Assembly: GCA_019116025.1 (NCBI GenBank)
Contig: DXCM01000031.1
Location: 46,361 to 110,360, forward strand
Length of the DNA: 64,000 bases
DNA from: Candidatus Companilactobacillus pullicola
GTDB taxonomy: Bacteria > Bacillota > Bacilli > Lactobacillales > Lactobacillaceae
Direction of reading: 5' to 3'
Part shown: one piece after another, positions 8,442 through 20,988 of the stretch
Layout: each line of letters begins with the position of its first letter
How positions within the stretch are numbered: the first letter of the stretch is position 1
The notes under the pieces: model-generated
Told to the model about the DNA's origin: nothing
The model's database searches: none
Seen by the model: the letters and a program-made list of their open reading frames with translations, nothing else
Translations under genes and position numbers: made by a program

Positions 8442-10646
8442 TTAATCTTTTACTTCACCGGCCTTAACCCACATATTAGTGGCGACTCGATACATTTTAA
8501 TTCCATTTATCTCGGCAATTCGATCTGTATACCAAGGTGTATTCTTTCCTAGTACTTTTTCAGTATTCAACTTGCCCTTACAATCATAAACTGGTGTCTC
8601 TTTCGAAGTTACAATTACATCACTGAATGGCACGTACTTATAAGCTTTATCTGTCCTGATATACTTATCAGTTGCCACCCGATAATATTCAACACCGTTG
8701 ATACTCTTTAGCTGATCGGTTACCCAATCGCTAGCCTGTGCTAAATCCACATCTATTGCTTTACCGTTAGCATCGTAAACTTGAACGGAACCACCATCAG
8801 GATAGGTTGAAACTAAGCCTAAATCATCACTGTCTTCTGCTTTCTTCACAAGGATTTGGACATCTTTACTACCATTCTTAATCTGATAAATGGCATCATC
8901 AGCGTTGATTAATGTGTATCCTGTCGGAACTTTCAAATTGAGATTTGAGCCAACTGCACCCTCACCCGTCTGAGTTCCTACTTCTTTATTAGTATTCTCG
9001 TCAATATAAGAAATTCTATACGAAGTATCAGCCTTTGTTACATAGCTAGTAAAGGTCATATTCTCCTTATTGAGCAAAAACCCATATGAAGATAAGTCGG
9101 CCAAACTATAACCATCTGGCGCTTTAACGTTGATATAATCGCCTAGGTTGCCCTGGCCTGTAGTTTTATCAACTACTTCACTAGTCTTTGAATCCTTGTA
9201 TTGAATCGTGTAATCCAATCTTTCAGCCGGAATGCTAGGAATCGACTTTCTAGTTAAATAAATAGTCTTCTGAGGAGTCTTACTGTTCAAAGTGAGCATC
9301 ATATCTGAAGCATTCGCAAAGTCGTAACCACTTGGAACCTGTAAGACAATCGAACTTCCTTCATCCCCTGTACCAGTTACATCTTTACCAATTTGTTTAT
9401 TAGTATCTTTATCTAAATATTTAATATCGTAATTAACACTCTTGGCAATTTCAATAGTCTTAGATGGATTCTTAGCATCTACTTTAAACGTCTTTTGAGC
9501 GTTACTCAAAGTATAACCACTAGGAAGCTTAGATGTGTCTACCGTTATGGTTGAACCATCTGCTGCTTGGCCAGATTGTGTATCGATAACATCACCAGTA
9601 TTTTTATCCTTAATAATAAAATTGTAATTAACCTGTGTTGTATCACCTGAAACAGTTATTGATTGGTTTTGTTTTGTATAAATAATATTTTGTCCAACAA
9701 CATGATTACCTTCGTCGATAACTGGAGTTCCATTATCATCAATTCCAGTAGCCTCATAAGTTACAGTATATTTTCCAGGCTTAGTGATATCGACCGTACC
9801 CGATTTTATAGTAACGGAGTACTTATTGCCATTAGAATCAGTAATCGTAACTGGCTTAGCTAATCCAGTTTTATCATTTAACTGTAAAGTTCTATTACTC
9901 AATTGTTGCCAATTTGGTTCTTGAAAAATTTTTACATGACGAATTAAAGGAGCACCTTCCACGTTATACGTTGTATCAGTTGGAACAAATACAATTTCTC
10001 CACCTTTAGTATCTATATCCGGACTTATCTGGGTTATTTTAGTTTCAACAACAGCTTTATGTCCATTTAGGTCTGTTTTGTTACGCGATAACTTGGAAAC
10101 ATTAGTGCTGGAATCATTTAAATGATCCCCACTAGTAATTGCATCATTAAATGAACTTGGCAAACTGGTTCCTTTAAAGTTCATCGGATCTGCTCGTCCT
10201 GAAATTAACTCTGGTTTGAAATAATTATATTTCAAATTGAAAGTTTTAGTTTGTTCGCCATTTTTATAACTGACTTTTGATGCAAAGTTAGTTTTTTTAT
10301 CGCGTTGTTCAATTGTCATTGTTAATGGATTTCCCTTATCATCAACAATTCCCAATTTATTTTGCAGTAAAGTCTCATATTTTTCATTGCTGCTATCGAC
10401 GTCTTCTTGAAAGATTGGTGAAACCTCAAGTGTCTGTCCATCTTTCAAATCAGAAAACTTTTGTTTACCCGTCGTTACCGCATCCGATAAAGAACTGGTT
10501 GCCTCAATTACGGGGTCTTCTTTCAATTCATTTTTGACATGAATTTCCTTTGATTTACTTGCAGCCTCAACGACTGAAGTATTAGCACCCAGAATTGTTG
10601 CGGATAGCAATACCCCAGTTAAAGCTACCATTTCATATTTTTTCAT
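8442..10646 (-). CDS. Secreted cell-surface protein with Ig-like, MucBP-like and SLAP-like C-terminal repeats
   Basis: 734 residues with a signal peptide (KK charge, hydrophobic core, VEA-A near residue 28). A lactobacillar N-terminal region of about 200 residues is followed by a bacterial Ig-like segment (about 255-325, ending PGKYTVTYEA). Next come four related repeats of about 60-70 residues (about 340-605) with the MucBP-type pattern of an opening like YDIKYLDKDTNKQIG, a TGxGxxGSxI turn, and (V/L)PxGYxLxxA. The C-terminus has two copies of a module (about 622-670 and 680-732) of the form VYDxxGK...INGxxxYRVAT, which matches SLAP or DUF5776-type wall-binding domains. There is no LPxTG sorting motif, so attachment is probably non-covalent through these end modules. 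An adhesin role is inferred from architecture. Confidence 0.8.
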   Translation of the reverse strand: MKKYEMVALTGVLLSATILGANTSVVEAASKSKEIHVKNELKEDPVIEATSSLSDAVTTGKQKFSDLKDGQTLEVSPIFQEDVDSSNEKYETLLQNKLGIVDDKGNPLTMTIEQRDKKTNFASKVSYKNGEQTKTFNLKYNYFKPELISGRADPMNFKGTSLPSSFNDAITSGDHLNDSSTNVSKLSRNKTDLNGHKAVVETKITQISPDIDTKGGEIVFVPTDTTYNVEGAPLIRHVKIFQEPNWQQLSNRTLQLNDKTGLAKPVTITDSNGNKYSVTIKSGTVDITKPGKYTVTYEATGIDDNGTPVIDEGNHVVGQNIIYTKQNQSITVSGDTTQVNYNFIIKDKNTGDVIDTQSGQAADGSTITVDTSKLPSGYTLSNAQKTFKVDAKNPSKTIEIAKSVNYDIKYLDKDTNKQIGKDVTGTGDEGSSIVLQVPSGYDFANASDMMLTLNSKTPQKTIYLTRKSIPSIPAERLDYTIQYKDSKTSEVVDKTTGQGNLGDYINVKAPDGYSLADLSSYGFLLNKENMTFTSYVTKADTSYRISYIDENTNKEVGTQTGEGAVGSNLNLKVPTGYTLINADDAIYQIKNGSKDVQILVKKAEDSDDLGLVSTYPDGGSVQVYDANGKAIDVDLAQASDWVTDQLKSINGVEYYRVATDKYIRTDKAYKYVPFSDVIVTSKETPVYDCKGKLNTEKVLGKNTPWYTDRIAEINGIKMYRVATNMWVKAGEVKD

Positions 10647-10709
10647 AAAAACATATCTCCCTGATATTCTTATATGAATCTACACCTCTAGAATAGCAGT
10701 TACGATAGC

Positions 10710-10750
10710 AAAAGGGAGACACATTTTCAGAAAAGTGTCTCCCTTTTTTA
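10710..10750. terminator. Hairpin terminator below the small membrane-protein gene
   Basis: AAAAGGGAGACAC (10710-10722) pairs perfectly with GTGTCTCCCTTTT (10735-10747). It closes the bgl operon on the minus strand and lies upstream of the surface-protein gene. Confidence 0.8.
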
Positions 10751-10758
10751 TTCTATTT

Positions 10759-10965
10759 TTATTTAAATTCTTCTTCATGTTTATGATGTTGCATAAACTC
10801 ACTGTGATTCTTTTGCATTCCCATCAAATAGACGATGGACAATACTATCACGGCAAACATTGCTAAAACAGCATGTGGCTGTCTCATTATCAGCAACAAA
10901 ATTGTTAACAATACTAAAACTAATATTGAAATTCTTAAAGTAACTCTGGGAACTTTATCTTTCAT
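10759..10965 (-). CDS. Small two-helix membrane protein
   Basis: 68 residues starting MKDKVPRVTLRIS. Two hydrophobic helices (about 10-28 and 32-50) precede a His/Glu/Lys-rich cytosolic tail (HHKHEEEFK). The ATG at 10965 is chosen because AGAGG lies nine bases before it; a longer reading frame has no ribosome site. It follows bglA by 72 bases with no clear terminator in between, so it may be the last gene of the beta-glucoside operon. No family is recognised and no function is proposed. The His-rich tail could bind metal, but that is only a guess. Confidence 0.65.
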   Translation of the reverse strand: MKDKVPRVTLRISILVLVLLTILLLIMRQPHAVLAMFAVIVLSIVYLMGMQKNHSEFMQHHKHEEEFK

Positions 10966-11037
10966 AATGTCATACCTCTTTTGAACTTCTAGGTTAATTA
11001 TGAAAGCAAATTTCCAGTTACGCAATTAAGACGCTTG

Positions 11038-12543
<1,506 letters not shown>

Positions 12544-12550
12544 TTAAAGT

Positions 12551-14664
<2,114 letters not shown>

Positions 14665-14667
14665 TAT

Positions 14668-15504
14668 TTAATTTTCCCGATGGGTTACTCGCCAAACATG
14701 TAAGATCAAATACATTTGATCATTTGACGACAACGCCCACCCTTTAGTATTTCGTAAGAATGTAGAAATCTTTTGAACAGTTTGATTCTCTTGAGGATAT
14801 TTAGCAATCATTAATTTCAACAAACTAGGGTCCAATTGTTCACCAGCAGGCTTGTTGGATTTGATTTTTTTAATTAAGAAATATCTCAAATGCGATACCA
14901 GACGACTATAGCTGAATGATTCATCATCCAAAGTCTTGTGGTAACTGATTTGAATAATATTGATGATATCGGCAATTATCTTGGAAACTTGGATCGTGTC
15001 CTGAAGGGATTCTTTTTCATTCTCCAAATTAACAAAGTGATAAGTCAAGAAGACCAATTCATCCTTAGCAAACTTAATTTTCAAATCCTTATCGATAATT
15101 TTAATTGACCTTAACGCTGCTTGATATTCTTTAGGAAATAATTTTTTTACTTCCCAGTTAACTGCTCTATCTGTAAACTCAATGTGCTCTTTTGCCCGTT
15201 CGTAAGCAAAATTGATGTGATCAGCCAAAATTAAATATTGATAATCATTAAATTTAACCTTTAAAAAAGATTCGACATCGTTAACTATATCAGAAGTTAC
15301 ATCAATGATAGATTTATCATATTCCCCTAAATTATCAATGTTTGCTGTATTCTCCGACTTGAAACGTTGGGTTATCTTTGATGCGTCCACCAAATCACCC
15401 GTTTTCTTGCCAAATCCGATGCCTTTGCCAATAACTACCCATTCAACATGATGGTCATCAACTACGAGGGCCGCATTATTATTATAATTTCTTATAAATT
15501 TCAA
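14668..15504 (-). CDS. licT: LicT/BglG-family transcription antiterminator
   Basis: 278 residues. The RNA-binding CAT domain spans residues 1-56 (MKFIRNYNNNAALV, GKGIGFGKK). Two PRD domains follow: PRD1 with His96 and His156, PRD2 with His205 and His269. All four regulatory histidines are kept, so normal control is expected: inhibition by the cognate EIIB on one PRD, activation by HPr on the other. It binds the two RAT sequences, one ahead of bglP and one ahead of its own gene. The start is TTG at 15504, eight bases after GGAGGG; no ATG is available at the conserved N-terminus. It is the first gene of the licT-bglP-bglA operon. Confidence 0.93.
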   Translation of the reverse strand: MKFIRNYNNNAALVVDDHHVEWVVIGKGIGFGKKTGDLVDASKITQRFKSENTANIDNLGEYDKSIIDVTSDIVNDVESFLKVKFNDYQYLILADHINFAYERAKEHIEFTDRAVNWEVKKLFPKEYQAALRSIKIIDKDLKIKFAKDELVFLTYHFVNLENEKESLQDTIQVSKIIADIINIIQISYHKTLDDESFSYSRLVSHLRYFLIKKIKSNKPAGEQLDPSLLKLMIAKYPQENQTVQKISTFLRNTKGWALSSNDQMYLILHVWRVTHREN

Positions 15505-15518
15505 TGACTTACCCTCCT

Positions 15519-15597
15519 AAAAAAAATACCCACTAATTGCACACTAAAATATGCACAATATTAGTAGGTTTATGCCTGATCGAATCAGTAACACACA
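15519..15597 (-). promoter_or_regulatory. Second RAT/terminator switch, licT leader
   Basis: On the minus strand TGTTACTGATTCGATCAG (15578-15595) opens a RAT that ends GGCATAAACC. A terminator hairpin follows (CCTACTAAT / ATTAGTGGG arms, 15529-15568) with a T8 run (15519-15526). The T-run ends four bases before the AGGAGGG ribosome site of licT. This makes licT itself subject to antitermination. Confidence 0.9.
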
Positions 15598-15625
15598 TCG
15601 TTTACAGGAACCATGATAGCGGTTT

Positions 15626-15934
15626 CTTTATAAGACGTCAAGTCTCTTTTTGAAATTAAGCTATAAAAGTATCAAATATTATTGTAAAAAGTGAATTTTT
15701 TAAGGCACATTTAAACTTACTTTGGTTAGATAATCTTGGTCAAAAAATTGATCAAATATAATGTAAACGTTGTCAATTAATAAGTATTGAATAAACGCTA
15801 CAAATTGTCCAGATACTTCGTTATACTTGACCTAACAGGGCTTAGGGCATCATATCAGCAAGCAAAAAAATCGTTTTTTATTAATATATTTTTTATCATG
15901 ATATTATGCTAATAATTAAACAAACTAAGGAGTC
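15626..15934. other. Intergenic region between licT and the 120-aa gene
   Basis: About 310 bases holding the licT promoter region with a cre box and the upstream region of the gene at 15941. No open frame or further repeat was seen. A TTGACA hexamer (minus strand, 15771-15776) overlaps the cre box but has no good -10 at normal spacing. Confidence 0.5.
15762..15775. promoter_or_regulatory. cre (CcpA) box upstream of licT
   Basis: TGTAAACGTTGTCA fits the relaxed cre consensus TGWNANCGNTNNCA at every position. It lies about 165 bases upstream of the licT leader terminator, so glucose repression of the bgl operon is expected. Confidence 0.65.
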
Positions 15935-15940
15935 TTGAAT

Positions 15941-16303
15941 ATGCCAAAGAAAATTGCTGTCGTAGCTATGAATACCAAGAAGATTCCCTATGTCGGTGGT
16001 AATGAACTTATCATCACACTCGATAATCAAAAAGTTTGGTACACCGCCAACACTAAACAGATTAGAATCCCCTTTTTAACAAATGTTCTCAATTCAATGA
16101 TGAACAACTTTTTCAATACTTTTATGAAACGCTCAAATAAGCAGAACGTTGTCAAAGCTAACTATTTCTCTAAACAAGTTGCCCGCTACTTGCTTAAGAA
16201 CAACTATGATCAAGTTGTTTTTGAAAATGAACAGCTCAGAAGAAATATCTCTCGTCGTCTTCAAAAGAAGACAACCACTGTCCCAGAAACTTTACTCGCT
16301 TAG
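15941..16303 (+). CDS. Hypothetical protein, 120 residues
   Basis: Starts MPKKIAVVAMNTKKIPY at an ATG eight bases after AAGGAG; an in-frame TTG two codons earlier is less likely. The protein is basic and has no membrane helix. The first third looks beta-stranded (VGGNELIITLDNQKVWYTA). The middle is rich in Asn, Phe and Met (NSMMNNFFNTFMKRSN), and the tail is helical and basic (LRRNISRRLQKKT). I recognise no family. It is a single-gene transcription unit with a very strong terminator, lying between the bgl leader and an oxidoreductase. Codon use and the perfect terminator support a real gene. Nucleic-acid binding is possible from its charge but is not shown. Confidence 0.6.
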   Translation: MPKKIAVVAMNTKKIPYVGGNELIITLDNQKVWYTANTKQIRIPFLTNVLNSMMNNFFNTFMKRSNKQNVVKANYFSKQVARYLLKNNYDQVVFENEQLRRNISRRLQKKTTTVPETLLA

Positions 16304-16309
16304 GACATA

Positions 16310-16349
16310 AATAAGGTCCAGAAATCTTAATTGATTTCTGGACCTTATT
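16310..16349. terminator. Perfect bidirectional terminator
   Basis: A 17-base perfect stem (AATAAGGTCCAGAAATC / GATTTCTGGACCTTATT) around a 6-base loop separates the convergent genes ending at 16303 and 16352. Confidence 0.9.
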
Positions 16350-16351
16350 AT

Positions 16352-16993
16352 TTATCTAACGGCACTAACGATATCTTCATCGCCAGTAACAAAGTTAATA
16401 TCTTTCTTAATTGTAGAAGGTATTTCCAAAGCTTGTGTAATAACTTTAGCTACATCGGCTCTTGGAACACTGCCACCTTCATAATTGCTTTGAATATTGA
16501 TTTTTCCAACAGCATCATCATTCGTTAACATTCCTGGATGAACAATTGTGTAATCCAAGTTTGTGCTACGAAGATATTTGTCCGCATAGTGTTTAGCAAT
16601 GTAATATGGTCTGATTCCGGAAGCTTCCCACTTACTAGGATCATCGCTGTAAACGGCACTGACCATTACATAACGCTTGATTCCTAATGTTTGGGCGACA
16701 TCCATTGTCTTGATGGCACCATCTAAATCGATTTCCATCGTCAAATCGTATCCAGCTCCACCAGCACCAGCGGTAAATACGATTGTATCAGCTCCAGAAG
16801 CTTCAATCGAGTTCTTGATTTCTGCTATCGGTGCAGTTAAATCAATATATTGTGTTGCAATATCCTCTGCTTGATAGGCCTTGATTTGTTCTTCATTACG
16901 CAAGCCAGCCACAAAATGAATCTGTTTGTTTTGAAGTTCATCAATCAATAAGCGTCCCACTTTACCATGGGCACCAATAATAAGTACTTTCAT
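16352..16993 (-). CDS. NAD(P)-binding oxidoreductase (atypical SDR, NmrA/YhfK-like)
   Basis: 213 residues. The N-terminal Rossmann motif is GAHGKVG (residues 7-13), followed by the DTIVFTAGAGGAGYD strand-loop. The YYIAKHYADKYL segment takes the place of the SDR Tyr-xxx-Lys, and DYTIVHPGMLTND is typical of the PF13460 family. Such proteins bind NAD(P)H and act as small-molecule reductases, epimerase-like enzymes or redox sensors; the substrate is unknown. ATG at 16993 is chosen because GAGGAGG lies eight bases upstream, while the longer frame has no ribosome site. It is a single gene bounded by terminators on both sides. Confidence 0.8.
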   Translation of the reverse strand: MKVLIIGAHGKVGRLLIDELQNKQIHFVAGLRNEEQIKAYQAEDIATQYIDLTAPIAEIKNSIEASGADTIVFTAGAGGAGYDLTMEIDLDGAIKTMDVAQTLGIKRYVMVSAVYSDDPSKWEASGIRPYYIAKHYADKYLRSTNLDYTIVHPGMLTNDDAVGKINIQSNYEGGSVPRADVAKVITQALEIPSTIKKDINFVTGDEDIVSAVR

Positions 16994-17062
16994 TACAAAT
17001 ACCTCCTCGAGTAACTTCACTCTAACAATAAGTATTTAATTTTGCCATTATTATGTATCCTA

Positions 17063-17105
17063 TAAAAAATATCCAGAAATCAATTTAATGATCTCTGGAT
17101 ATTTT
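17063..17105 (-). terminator. Terminator of the trehalose operon
   Basis: ATATCCAGA / TCTGGATAT arms with one internal mismatch and T/A runs on both sides follow directly after the trehalose-6-phosphate phosphorylase stop codon. Confidence 0.85.
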
Positions 17106-19424
17106 TTAATAGTTAACTTCTTTATTAGCTTCCAACTGATATTCGTGACCACGTACTTTCACAACACAGCCACGGTCAGCTTTGACCTTTATTGTATTAT
17201 CTTCAAAAGTCAGTCGATATGTTATACCTTGAAATTGTTGAGCAAACGATAGTTTCTGCCATTTACTTGGCAATTGCGGATCAATATTCAACTTACCATC
17301 CACAAAGCTTACACCGGCAAAATCACGCATGATCACAGTTAGTACTGCACCCATGACACCAGTATGAATACCGTCAGCAGTTGTTCCGCCTTGGATATCG
17401 TCATAATCGGAACGGATTGCTACTTGTAATTTGTTCCAAGCTTTATCGACATCCCCTAAAGCAATATCGATACTAGCATATACAGGTCTAGAAACCGTTG
17501 AACCATGTACCGTTCTGGCTAAATAATAGTCACGGTTCTTTTTCAACCAATCACTTGGTAAATTATTGCCTAACTGTTTTAAAGTTTTTTGCATCACTTG
17601 TGGACCTAAATTGTAAATCATCATCAATGAATCAGCTTGTTTATCAACTTGATAATCATTAGCCGACTTATTTTTAGCTGTCAAAATTCGATCGATTCGA
17701 TGAATATCGCCATACTCTTTTTCATAGTCAGCTAAATTCAAATTTTTCAATTCGAAATAGTGATTGTACTGCTCGATAATACCCTGATCATTGATATAGA
17801 TTTTCAGTTTATGAGACATCTCATCAGCTTTACGAATTAATGTTTCGTCAAAATTAGATTCCTCGCAAGCTTTTTTAAAAGTTTCTGGCATTTCTTTACG
17901 TAATTTCAATAGCCAGGTCAATGACCAGGCCACCATCAAATTAGTATAAGCATTATCTGACAAACCACCTTGATTCGTATTAGGGTAAGCTTCATGGAAT
18001 TCATCTGGTCCCATAACACCGGATAGATGATAGTTTTCACCGTCGTATTGAGCCTTTTCTAGCCAAAATTTACTTGTTTGTAAAAGAACGTCTAACCCGC
18101 CTTGCTTCAACAAACTGTTATCACCAGTCATTTGCGTGTAACTCCAAATATCATACACGACAGCTAAAGATACGTGACGTTGTAATCGTGAATTGTCCGG
18201 ATACCACTCATTAGTCATGGGATTTAAATGAATCAATTGTGCTTGTTCATCCCCGATACTAGCTGACTGCCAAGGATACATGGCACCATGTTCTCGTTGT
18301 AATTCGGCATTTCTTCTAGCAGCTGGCAAACGTTTGATTCGATACTTCATCAAAGCTTTAGCCGTTTCGGGTTCAATAGTCGTGTAGTAAGGAACAAAGA
18401 ATAATGCATCCCAGAAAATATGACCACGATAGCCTTCACCTGTTAATCCACGTGAACCAACTGAGGCGTCTAAATCTGGATTGGCCAATTTTTGTGCTGC
18501 CTGATGTAATTGGAAAATATTTAATCGAATCAATTTTTGAATATCTTTATCATCAGTTTTCACTTCGACATCGGCAGTTTTCCAGAATTCTGACCAATGC
18601 TCATGGCTATTTTGACTGACTTTATCAAAGGTTCCTTGATCAAGAGCATCTTTGACAATCTTTAAATAGTTCGAACTTTCATAGTCAGTCGCTACTGTCA
18701 TAACTCGCTCAACGCTCAAAATTTCTTTAGCAGATAATTTAGACGTCGTACGATCCACAATTGAATCCTGATTATAAGTCGTTTCAAAATCAGCATTGGG
18801 ACTGGTAGTTTTAGCTCCTACAGCAAACTTAATATTTGATTGTAAAGTTTTTGCCTGCAAAATATGGTCCGACGTCTTGACTACTTTGAATTCTTGACTG
18901 TTAAACTTGCGATAACGAGCAACATTCTGATTTTGAATTTTACCATCCAATACCATTTCAACGTTCACTTGAGCTGAAAAATCTAGTGATATTTCCACTT
19001 TTAGAGCCAAACGATGATATGAGACTGGGTCACAAACTTTTATTGTCTTAACGAATAAATGTCCTGAATCAACTGGATAAACTAATTCTTCTGTTAAATT
19101 ACCTTCGCGCATATCCAGCACGGCTTTACGTTGGTCATACGGAACCGTAATTTCAGTTTGATTAACTTTAATTTTTAACAATTGAGGATTAGGAAAATTA
19201 ACTGGATCTTCATTCACAATATCTCGAGAATTAACTTTAGTCGTTGTTTGATTGAAAATTCCGGCAACATACAAACCGGGATAATGATTATCGTTATAAC
19301 GACTCATCAATGGAGCACCCCGCCAACCAAGGTAGCCATTGCCCAGAGTTAACAAAGCTTCTTGACCATAGGATTTAACGCCCTTTGGCGTATCTTGATA
19401 GATTATTTGCCAGTTTTCTGTCAT
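17106..19424 (-). CDS. GH65 phosphorylase, probably trehalose-6-phosphate phosphorylase
   Basis: 772 residues with glycoside hydrolase family 65 layout: an N-terminal beta-sandwich (about 1-270), a helical linker, an (alpha/alpha)6 barrel (about 320-690) with catalytic acid Glu475 in VMGPDEFHE, and a small C-terminal beta-sheet. GH65 includes maltose, kojibiose, trehalose and trehalose-6-phosphate phosphorylases, and sequence alone does not separate them cleanly. The operon does: it lies downstream of a TreR-type repressor and a trehalose-type PTS EIIBC, which deliver trehalose-6-phosphate. The expected reaction is trehalose-6-P plus Pi giving beta-glucose-1-P and glucose-6-P (EC 2.4.1.216, as in Lactococcus TrePP). 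No beta-phosphoglucomutase gene is in the operon. Maltose-6'-phosphate phosphorylase is the main alternative. Confidence 0.85.
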   Translation of the reverse strand: MTENWQIIYQDTPKGVKSYGQEALLTLGNGYLGWRGAPLMSRYNDNHYPGLYVAGIFNQTTTKVNSRDIVNEDPVNFPNPQLLKIKVNQTEITVPYDQRKAVLDMREGNLTEELVYPVDSGHLFVKTIKVCDPVSYHRLALKVEISLDFSAQVNVEMVLDGKIQNQNVARYRKFNSQEFKVVKTSDHILQAKTLQSNIKFAVGAKTTSPNADFETTYNQDSIVDRTTSKLSAKEILSVERVMTVATDYESSNYLKIVKDALDQGTFDKVSQNSHEHWSEFWKTADVEVKTDDKDIQKLIRLNIFQLHQAAQKLANPDLDASVGSRGLTGEGYRGHIFWDALFFVPYYTTIEPETAKALMKYRIKRLPAARRNAELQREHGAMYPWQSASIGDEQAQLIHLNPMTNEWYPDNSRLQRHVSLAVVYDIWSYTQMTGDNSLLKQGGLDVLLQTSKFWLEKAQYDGENYHLSGVMGPDEFHEAYPNTNQGGLSDNAYTNLMVAWSLTWLLKLRKEMPETFKKACEESNFDETLIRKADEMSHKLKIYINDQGIIEQYNHYFELKNLNLADYEKEYGDIHRIDRILTAKNKSANDYQVDKQADSLMMIYNLGPQVMQKTLKQLGNNLPSDWLKKNRDYYLARTVHGSTVSRPVYASIDIALGDVDKAWNKLQVAIRSDYDDIQGGTTADGIHTGVMGAVLTVIMRDFAGVSFVDGKLNIDPQLPSKWQKLSFAQQFQGITYRLTFEDNTIKVKADRGCVVKVRGHEYQLEANKEVNY

Positions 19425-19433
19425 AACGACCTC

Positions 19434-20951
19434 CTAGTTTACAGCATCTTTAAAGACGTTCTTCTTTTGTGCTGCTTTAACTTTACTCAAGTCAGCATCG
19501 CTGAAGCCCCATAGGTAAACACAAACGAATGAGATAACGATTGTTACAGCACTAGCGATTACGAAAGCCCAAATATTATTAGGATTTGTCTTTGAGAAGA
19601 ATGATGGGAAACCAATCAATGAACCTGTGAAACCAAACATATCGATCTTCATTAATCCGGCTAAGAAACCACCGACAGCACCACCAATATTAGACATCCA
19701 GAAAACACGTCCATATTTCAAATTAATACCATACATAGCAGGTTCAGTAACACCGGCATAACCTGATAAAGCTCCAGCTAATGATAAACCTTTAACACTA
19801 GCATTCTTTGTTTTAGCCCAAACGGCCAAAGCACCAGTACCTTGAGCAATCATTGTAAAGTTGATCAAAGCGTTCAAAACTGAATGTCCTGTCATAGCAA
19901 TATCGTTTGAAACGATAGGAACGACCATCCAATGCAAGCCAAAGATTACTAAGACTTGATAGAAAGCACCGATTACTAATCCAGCGACGGCTTCATTAGC
20001 TGTTACTAATAGATTGATCAAAGCGGCTAATCCACTTGAAATCAAGGAAATAACTGGTCCCATGATAACTAAAACAGCAGCGGAAACGATGAATAGCGTA
20101 AATAATGGTTGGAAAATCGAACGTAAACTAAGTGGTAGAACTTTTTTGAGCCAATTACCAACTGGTCTTGCTAACCAAGCAGCAAAGATAATTGGGAAAA
20201 TTGAATATGTGTACTGTGGGATATGGATTGGCATACCAAAGAATTCAGCGTTCATTGGAATACCTAAGAAAGTAGCCATTCCCTTAGTTGGTGCTGCCCA
20301 TAATGCAGCAATCGTAGGATGAACCAATACACCGGCAATTGCAGCCACAACAATTGGATCAGAACGTAACTGTTTAGCAGCGGTGTAACCAACTAAAATT
20401 GGTAAGAAGTAAAAGGCTGAATCGCCCATAGCGTTAATAATGATATAAGTTGTTGATTTGGTATCGATCAAATTCAAGTTAAATGTAAATAATGTTAAAA
20501 ATCCCTTTAAAATACCTGAAGCAGCTAATAATCCAATGATAGGAATCATTGAACCAGTAATAGTTCCAATTAATACTTGGAACCCTTTAGAGATCCAGCC
20601 CCAAAGGTTCGTCGGTCTCTTTTCAGACTCGGCCTGACCATTAGTTTCCTCAACAGCTGATTCAGTAGCATCCTCATCAGAAAATTCTTCACCCAATTGG
20701 GCAATTACTTGATCGTAAATATCAGTAACAGCTGGTCCAATGACAACTTGGTACTGACCTAAACCGGCGTTATATAAGGCACCGGCAACACCATCTAAAT
20801 TGGTGATTTTCTCTGTTTGAGCTTTTTTCTCGTCTTTTAAGTAAAATCTCAAACGTGAAATACAATGAATGACTTTATTAATATTTTCAGGTCCACCGAC
20901 ATAAGTGATGATCTGAGAAGCTAACTCTGAATAATCTTTCCCCTTTGCCAT
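19434..20951 (-). CDS. treP: Trehalose PTS transporter EIIBC
   Basis: 505 residues. EIIB (1-90) has phospho-Cys30 in KVIHCISRLRF and the [12 protein letters not shown] segment typical of sucrose/trehalose permeases. EIIC has about ten helices (about 115-490) with the GVTEPAMYGIN motif. There is no EIIA domain, so phosphate must come from another glucose-type EIIA; the one fused to BglP is the only such domain in this window. The ribosome site GAGGGAG lies nine bases before ATG. It sits between treR and the GH65 phosphorylase, with gaps of 37 and 9 bases, in one operon. Confidence 0.88.
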   Translation of the reverse strand: MAKGKDYSELASQIITYVGGPENINKVIHCISRLRFYLKDEKKAQTEKITNLDGVAGALYNAGLGQYQVVIGPAVTDIYDQVIAQLGEEFSDEDATESAVEETNGQAESEKRPTNLWGWISKGFQVLIGTITGSMIPIIGLLAASGILKGFLTLFTFNLNLIDTKSTTYIIINAMGDSAFYFLPILVGYTAAKQLRSDPIVVAAIAGVLVHPTIAALWAAPTKGMATFLGIPMNAEFFGMPIHIPQYTYSIFPIIFAAWLARPVGNWLKKVLPLSLRSIFQPLFTLFIVSAAVLVIMGPVISLISSGLAALINLLVTANEAVAGLVIGAFYQVLVIFGLHWMVVPIVSNDIAMTGHSVLNALINFTMIAQGTGALAVWAKTKNASVKGLSLAGALSGYAGVTEPAMYGINLKYGRVFWMSNIGGAVGGFLAGLMKIDMFGFTGSLIGFPSFFSKTNPNNIWAFVIASAVTIVISFVCVYLWGFSDADLSKVKAAQKKNVFKDAVN

Positions 20952-20988
20952 TGTTCTTACTCCCTCAAACTTATTTTATTTTTGGTAC

